A stretch of 45,536 nt of DNA from an uncultured Eubacterium sp. (GTDB lineage Bacteria > Bacillota > Clostridia > Lachnospirales > Lachnospiraceae): contig CAUCXT010000024.1 in NCBI GenBank assembly GCA_958446835.1, forward strand, positions 1 through 45,536, in the 5' to 3' direction. A program made the translations under genes and the position numbers. Below the pieces are notes generated by a model. The model saw only the letters and a program-made list of their open reading frames with translations, had not been told where the DNA came from and ran no database searches. Below, piece after piece: positions 41,559 to 45,536 of this stretch; position 1 is the stretch's first letter, and every line of letters begins with the position of its first letter.

Positions 41559-42806
41559 CTAATTGACTTTGCCGACAATAGACTTTATAATCTCTACCAT
41601 CTTATCCATCGACTGGATGCAGATATATTCATACTTTCCATGGAAGTTATGTCCCCCGGTGCTCAGATTCGGGCACAAAAGTCCCATAAATGACAGACGT
41701 GCGCCATCGGTACCACCGCGGATAGGCTGAATAATCGGCTCAACACCGTTCTCCTTCATCGCCTCAACTGCCCTATCCACAATATACATGTCCGACTCAA
41801 GCTTTTCCCTCATATTGTAATAGGAATCCTTCATGTCAAGATTAACCGTGCCGGCACCGTACTTTGCATTAAGATATGCTGTGATACGCTCAAGCATTGC
41901 CTTTCTCTCAAGGAACTTGTCCATATTATGATCCCGCACGATATAATCAAGATACGCGTTCTCCTCATCACCGCTCATGCCGCAGAGGTGAAAGAATCCC
42001 TCATATCCTTCCGTATGCGCCGGAATCTCTGCCGGAGGCAGCATAGAGTTAAACTCCATCGCAAGTAAGGAAGCATTCTTCATCTTATTCTTAGCTTCTC
42101 CCGGATGAATATTCTCGCCCTTAATATGAACCTTAGCCGATGCCGCATTGAAGTTCTCGAACTCTATCTCACCCAGCATACCACCATCAACCGTATACGC
42201 ATAATCGGCACCAAAGTTCTCAACGTCGAACCTGTCCGCTCCTCTTCCTATCTCCTCATCAGGTGTAAACGCTATGCAGATTTTACCATGTGCAATATGC
42301 TCATCCGTATTGCCTTCACAGGCTTTATCAGCTTGTATAATCTGAGCCGCCGCCGTCATAATCTCAGCGATACCCGCCTTGTCATCCGCACCCAAAAGTG
42401 TGGTTCCATCCGTCACTATAAGATCCTGTCCGACATAATTTCTAAGGTGTGGAAATGTAACAGTATCCATGACTACACCAAGCTTCTCATTGAGAACTAT
42501 ATCCGCTCCATCGTAATCATTTATAATACGTGGCTTAATACCCGCGCCCGACATTGCCGGAGCTGTATCCATGTGTGCGATAAGACCTATTGCCTTCTCA
42601 CCCTCTGCACCCTTAGTTGCCGGAATACTTCCGTACACATAACCATCCTTGTCAACATGTGCATCCGCAACCCCTATCGCTTTAAGTTCTTCAACAAGCT
42701 CATTCGCAAGTACCAGTTCCTTAGGCGAACTAGGGCATGTCTCACTGTTTTCATCAGATGTTGTTTCATAGCTGACATATTTAAGTAAACGTTCGTATGC
42801 TCTCAC
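41559..42806 (-). CDS. pepT: Peptidase T (tripeptide aminopeptidase)
   Basis: PepT removes the N-terminal residue of tripeptides in the cytoplasm using two zinc ions (M20 family). The 415-residue protein has LIAHMDTAPAMSG (zinc His and Asp, about 73-86), GADDKAGIAEIM, FTPDEEIGRGADRFDV with the catalytic Glu, and the C-terminal GGTDGARLSFMGLLCPNLSTGGHNFHG. Length is typical. The start is GTG (42804-42806) behind AGAGGAAAATTATT. It pairs in function with the peptide importer at 27541-32459, though that is far away, and lies just before degV. Confidence 0.96.
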   Translation of the reverse strand: MRAYERLLKYVSYETTSDENSETCPSSPKELVLANELVEELKAIGVADAHVDKDGYVYGSIPATKGAEGEKAIGLIAHMDTAPAMSGAGIKPRIINDYDGADIVLNEKLGVVMDTVTFPHLRNYVGQDLIVTDGTTLLGADDKAGIAEIMTAAAQIIQADKACEGNTDEHIAHGKICIAFTPDEEIGRGADRFDVENFGADYAYTVDGGMLGEIEFENFNAASAKVHIKGENIHPGEAKNKMKNASLLAMEFNSMLPPAEIPAHTEGYEGFFHLCGMSGDEENAYLDYIVRDHNMDKFLERKAMLERITAYLNAKYGAGTVNLDMKDSYYNMREKLESDMYIVDRAVEAMKENGVEPIIQPIRGGTDGARLSFMGLLCPNLSTGGHNFHGKYEYICIQSMDKMVEIIKSIVGKVN

Positions 42807-42872
42807 AATAATTTTCCTCTCATTCTGCCGTAAACGGCAATAATATCATCTAAAAACAAATAAAACACAGAT

Positions 42873-42881
42873 AGTATACCA
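42873..42881 (-). promoter_or_regulatory. pepT promoter, extended -10
   Basis: The minus strand reads TGGTATACT, an extended -10 box (TG-N-TATACT), about 67 nt before the pepT start. The -35 region (GATTTT-like) is weak, as allowed for extended -10 promoters. Confidence 0.5.
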
Positions 42882-42977
42882 CATCAAGGTACAAAAATCT
42901 ACTCCGACCATGTAACACCTCTATATTAGCTAATATCTCTTTTCCACGGTTCTTTGACAATTGAATAATAAAATGTC

Positions 42978-43045
42978 GGGGCAAAACACGCTCTATAAGC
43001 TTAGCGTGTATAACGTATTATATTAAGTTGGCATGTTTTGACCCC
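42978..43045. repeat. Short copy of the palindromic repeat family
   Basis: The ends GGGGCAAAACACGC (42978-42991) and GCATGTTTTGACCCC (43031-43045) are imperfect inverted copies of each other and match the outer arms of the element at 11806-11988. The inner segment GTGTATAACGTATTATATT (43006-43024) matches that element's inner arm at 18 of 19 positions. The second inner arm and central hairpin are missing, so this looks like an internal-deletion derivative of 68 bp. The rest of the 476-nt gap 42807-43282 holds the pepT promoter, an inverted repeat and the lipoprotein promoter. Confidence 0.7.
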
Positions 43046-43108
43046 AACATCATCATAATAATACGTCAAGATATTTAAACCATTTCATTTTATGTCGCAT
43101 GCACAAAT

Positions 43109-43142
43109 CCGTATGAATGAAAAAAATTAAAATTCATACCGG
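43109..43142. promoter_or_regulatory. Inverted repeat upstream of the lipoprotein promoter
   Basis: CCGTATGAAT (43109-43118) is mirrored by ATTCATACCGG (43132-43142) around an A-rich spacer. It ends 8 nt before the -35 box of the lipoprotein gene, a good place for an activator or repressor. Confidence 0.45.
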
Positions 43143-43150
43143 AATGCATA

Positions 43151-43179
43151 TTGTTGTAAATGAAAATATCGGCTATAAT
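43151..43179 (+). promoter_or_regulatory. Lipoprotein promoter
   Basis: TTGTTG (43151-43156) and a perfect TATAAT (43174-43179) are 17 nt apart. The leader to the ATG is about 97 nt. Confidence 0.7.
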
Positions 43180-43282
43180 ATATCTATAATAAAAAACAAA
43201 TCACAAGCTCGCATTTCCGGCAGTAAGCAGCCTCGTTCGCTGCCATGCACCTGCAGCTTGAATTAGAAATGGAGAAAGCATC

Positions 43283-44392
43283 ATGAGAAGATATAACCTC
43301 AACCGCCTTATGACCGCCGCAGTCATAACATCCGTAACCCTTATGACCACTGCCTGCAGCAAAACATTCGCCCCTGTAGATACCCTTCCGGTGGGAACGG
43401 AGCTGCCAGCCGACACATCGACAAGCACTGAGGCGGCATCCACAAAGCAGGACAGCACCACAAATAAGGGCGGCAATACTAAGGAAACTGGGACTACAAA
43501 GGAAAGTGGCAATGCCTCAAAGGATACCGGTACAGGCAAAGATACCGGCACAAAGGAATCTGATGCCACCGAAAAGTCCGGCGAAGGTGACGTATCAGGC
43601 GAAGTCTCTAAGGATAGCGAAAAGACCACAAAGGCGGACAGCGACAGCTCAGTGACAACAGCCACAACAACTAATGCCGAGACCTCAAAGGCAGCTGCAA
43701 CCGTAACCGAGACCACAACATCAAAGGTAACGGATTCCACAACAGCCGCAACCCAGGCACCAACTGAGAAAGCAACAGAGAAGCAGACGGAGAAGCCAAC
43801 CGAGCCTCCGACCCAGAAGCCGACCGAACCTGCCACACAGGCACACACCCATAACTACACTGCCACCGTCACAAAGCAGCCGACCTGCACGGCAGAGGGA
43901 GTCAAGACCTTCAGGTGTTCCTGTGGTGATTCGTATACAGAAGCAATTTCTGCAGCAGGACATGTCTTCGGAGCATACGTTTATAACAACGATGCCACGG
44001 AAGCTGCGGACGGCACAGAGACGGCAGCCTGCACTATATGCGGTGCAAAGGACACAAGGACGGCAGCTGGAACCAAGATAGCCCACGTACATAATTACAC
44101 AGCAGCAGTCACAAAGGCAGCCACCTGCTCCGTATGCGGCGCGACTGATACCATTACCGCTGAGGGAACCAAGAAGTCACTACCTAGCTGGTATGACGAG
44201 CACCCGGGGATACCGCTGAATGTGGCTACGGGAGCACAGGATGATGGGTCGCTGGAGGCATACTTCGTAGGTGGACAGTTTGATTGGGATAGTGCTAAAG
44301 CAGGCTGTGGTGCTTTTGGATATAGTACTGCAATGGATACTGTAGGTAAATATGCAGAAGGATGGGTTAGTCATGGTTACTTATATAAGTAG
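43283..44392 (+). CDS. Thr-rich surface lipoprotein with Cys-ribbon repeats
   Basis: A 369-residue putative lipoprotein. The signal peptide ends in TTAC with Cys25. Residues about 40-190 are a low-complexity stalk of Thr, Lys, Glu and Ser, ending in Pro-rich repeats (EKPTEPPTQKPTEP). Then come a HNYTATVTKQPTCTAEG unit with CSCG and CTICGAKDT pairs (about 190-265), and a shorter second unit that joins HNYTAAVTKAATC directly to SVCGATDTITAEG, as if the middle were deleted. The last 60 residues (LPSWYDEHPGIPLN...) are unlike the rest. The CxxC pairs could bind metal. Similar Cys-ribbon repeats occur in clostridial surface proteins. The ATG follows GGAGAAAGCATC. Confidence 0.82.
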   Translation: MRRYNLNRLMTAAVITSVTLMTTACSKTFAPVDTLPVGTELPADTSTSTEAASTKQDSTTNKGGNTKETGTTKESGNASKDTGTGKDTGTKESDATEKSGEGDVSGEVSKDSEKTTKADSDSSVTTATTTNAETSKAAATVTETTTSKVTDSTTAATQAPTEKATEKQTEKPTEPPTQKPTEPATQAHTHNYTATVTKQPTCTAEGVKTFRCSCGDSYTEAISAAGHVFGAYVYNNDATEAADGTETAACTICGAKDTRTAAGTKIAHVHNYTAAVTKAATCSVCGATDTITAEGTKKSLPSWYDEHPGIPLNVATGAQDDGSLEAYFVGGQFDWDSAKAGCGAFGYSTAMDTVGKYAEGWVSHGYLYK

Positions 44393-44424
44393 CCGCAAAC
44401 AATTAAATACAATGTTATCACCTG

Positions 44425-44463
44425 AAAGACGTATGTAAATTAAGTTACACACGTCTTTTTTTT
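44425..44463 (+). terminator. Terminator of the lipoprotein gene
   Basis: AAAGACGTATGTAA pairs with TTACACACGTCTTT (one mismatch), followed by eight T. It separates the lipoprotein from the next gene, which then needs its own promoter or readthrough. Confidence 0.88.
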
Positions 44464-44493
44464 ATTATGCTGAAATTTATAAGGAGGAAATGT

Positions 44494-45536
44494 ATGAATA
44501 AGAAAAGAAATTATCTTACAAAAGTTGTGGCTATTCTGCTTACTTGTATTTTATTTATTACAGGTATTGGGATAGAGGATGTGTCTGCATTTTGGAATGT
44601 GACGGATATGAATGATTATAGAGCTGGAGCAACAATAACTATTCAGTTAATTCACTGCTATCATAATGATACAAGCGACCCACTGTATAGTACACATTAT
44701 GATTCTTCGGGGCGGCATAAGATGGATGCAGTTCAGGCAGACTTGGATAGTTGGAAATCCGATAAGAAAAACAATCCTAGTGGCAGGACAGAATGTGTTA
44801 TGACGGATACTGTACAACCACGAGTTTTAAATGATTACAAGGCAGGTCTCGAGTCCATTGATACCAACAAGTATTTCTATGAGTATTCGTTAACCTATGC
44901 GGAGTCGGAGCTGGTTGACTATGTTCTTATTACCCAGCCGGAGATTACCCATTATAGTGACAACGACAGCAAGAGACCTGCTGACCTCAGGGAAGAGCAT
45001 GTGAGAATGTACTGGATTGGAAGCTATAATAAATCCATGACAGAGGTAACAGGTAAGTGGACCGAAAATGGATATGATGAAAATGATACAGATATTGGCT
45101 GGTGGGATTTTGAGAATGAGTCATTCCCAACCATAGATCCTTCACTATCGCAGCAGACATGGGAAACTGTAGGTGACCATGAGGCTTTCCAGAATAACAA
45201 GTCATTTGTATTTACCAAGAAGATGGGTGAGAACGGCATGGAGTTTATCTATCTTCTTGAGGGAACCAAGACTGTGAATGCAAATGATGGAAGCTTCTTG
45301 GATATTACCGGTGGTATCTATGATTATCTTAAGAGTGCTGATGCGTTGACAGTTGATAAGGCTGAAAGAAGATATAATAAGACTTATACTTCCAGTGGTG
45401 AACCGAACGCATCTGCTGACACAGGATTTAATCATAGAGACCAGAGTCACGATGGCATACCTCTAGGCTACGGTGGGCATGTCAATGCTGTCATTGGTAT
45501 AGTCTTTTACAATACTGTGGATTTTGATGCAAATGG
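44494..45536 (+). CDS. Secreted protein of unknown function, 3' end outside the window
   Basis: An open frame of 347 codons that runs off the right edge. It starts MNKKRNYLTKVVAILLTCILF, a clear signal peptide (cleavage near residue 30, IEDVSA), behind a perfect AAGGAGGAAATGT ribosome site. No lipobox and no domain that I recognise are visible; Tyr/Trp/Asp-rich stretches (YWIGSYNKS; DIGWWDFENESFPTIDP) and a late GYGGHVNAVIGIVFYNT stretch are seen. Base use is more AT-rich than in the lipoprotein gene before it, which hints at different history. A wall or adhesin-like protein is plausible, not shown. Confidence 0.85.
   Translation, partial: MNKKRNYLTKVVAILLTCILFITGIGIEDVSAFWNVTDMNDYRAGATITIQLIHCYHNDTSDPLYSTHYDSSGRHKMDAVQADLDSWKSDKKNNPSGRTECVMTDTVQPRVLNDYKAGLESIDTNKYFYEYSLTYAESELVDYVLITQPEITHYSDNDSKRPADLREEHVRMYWIGSYNKSMTEVTGKWTENGYDENDTDIGWWDFENESFPTIDPSLSQQTWETVGDHEAFQNNKSFVFTKKMGENGMEFIYLLEGTKTVNANDGSFLDITGGIYDYLKSADALTVDKAERRYNKTYTSSGEPNASADTGFNHRDQSHDGIPLGYGGHVNAVIGIVFYNTVDFDAN

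Noticed and set aside
42105..42788. A 227-codon plus-strand frame opposite pepT
   Set aside because: Antisense shadow of pepT; Cys/Arg/Ile-rich text without domains.
43201..43848. A 215-codon minus-strand Val/Ser-rich frame
   Set aside because: It mirrors the Thr/Lys/Glu low-complexity stalk of the lipoprotein; no promoter or ribosome site.

Overview
The window looks like a chromosomal segment of a Gram-positive anaerobe of the Clostridia, most likely a Lachnospiraceae member (Coprococcus/Lachnospira/Roseburia-like). The basis is the gene families (long-form HPF, MsmX-type shared sugar ATPase, CdaR/PucR regulator, CvfB, YjfB-type small protein, DegV, DUF624/YesL, Amt-PII fusion), a Firmicutes-type LexA box, strong AGGAGG ribosome binding sites and SigA-type promoters. 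The genus is inference. Most genes lie on the minus strand, which suggests one replichore arm, and I see no phage, IS transposase or CRISPR array.

Layout. 1-5825 (minus): prfB (partial, with its programmed +1 frameshift), secA, hpf and trxB. A cluster of DnaA boxes lies between hpf and trxB. 6021-10725: an SDR of the YmfI/FabG type (plus) converges on a compact minus operon of Crp/Fnr regulator, glycosyltransferase, DUF2974 lipase-like protein and AEC transporter. A ferredoxin-like gene diverges from the Crp gene. 11785-12177: a large nested palindromic repeat, then the uvrA terminator. 12178-17160: uvrB-uvrA under a LexA box. 17163-22334: an acetyltransferase, then ftsE-ftsX-M23 hydrolase-ctpA, a cell-wall remodelling module. 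22428-24905: CdaR-type regulator and a stand-alone MsmX/UgpC ATPase. 25177-27380: a YjfB-like 58-residue gene, cvfB, an acyl-ACP thioesterase, and tRNA-Ser(CGA) and tRNA-Gln(CTG). 27541-32459: a five-gene peptide/nickel-type ABC importer. 32617-38625: a small membrane protein, an ammonium transporter fused to a PII domain with a terminator in its leader, a YesL-like protein, an orphan anchored protein, a two-domain acetyltransferase and a cyclophilin. 38908-42806: a flippase-like protein, an 86-residue orphan, degV and pepT. 42807-45536: a short second copy of the palindromic repeat, a Thr-rich lipoprotein with Cys repeats, and a truncated secreted protein.

How the parts fit. Much of the window is housekeeping: translation termination and ribosome hibernation, Sec export, thiol redox, excision repair, and division-linked wall hydrolysis with a probable processing protease. 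Nutrient uptake follows (sugars through a shared ATPase, peptides, ammonium with a built-in PII sensor, and tripeptide cleavage by PepT). The least explained items are the DnaA-box cluster at 4687-4809, the palindromic repeat family (11806-11988, 42978-43045, possible lone end at 5850-5863), the amt leader terminator, the Crp/ferredoxin divergon and the lipoprotein/secreted pair at the right edge. I found no clearly new multi-gene system; these are the best candidates for follow-up.
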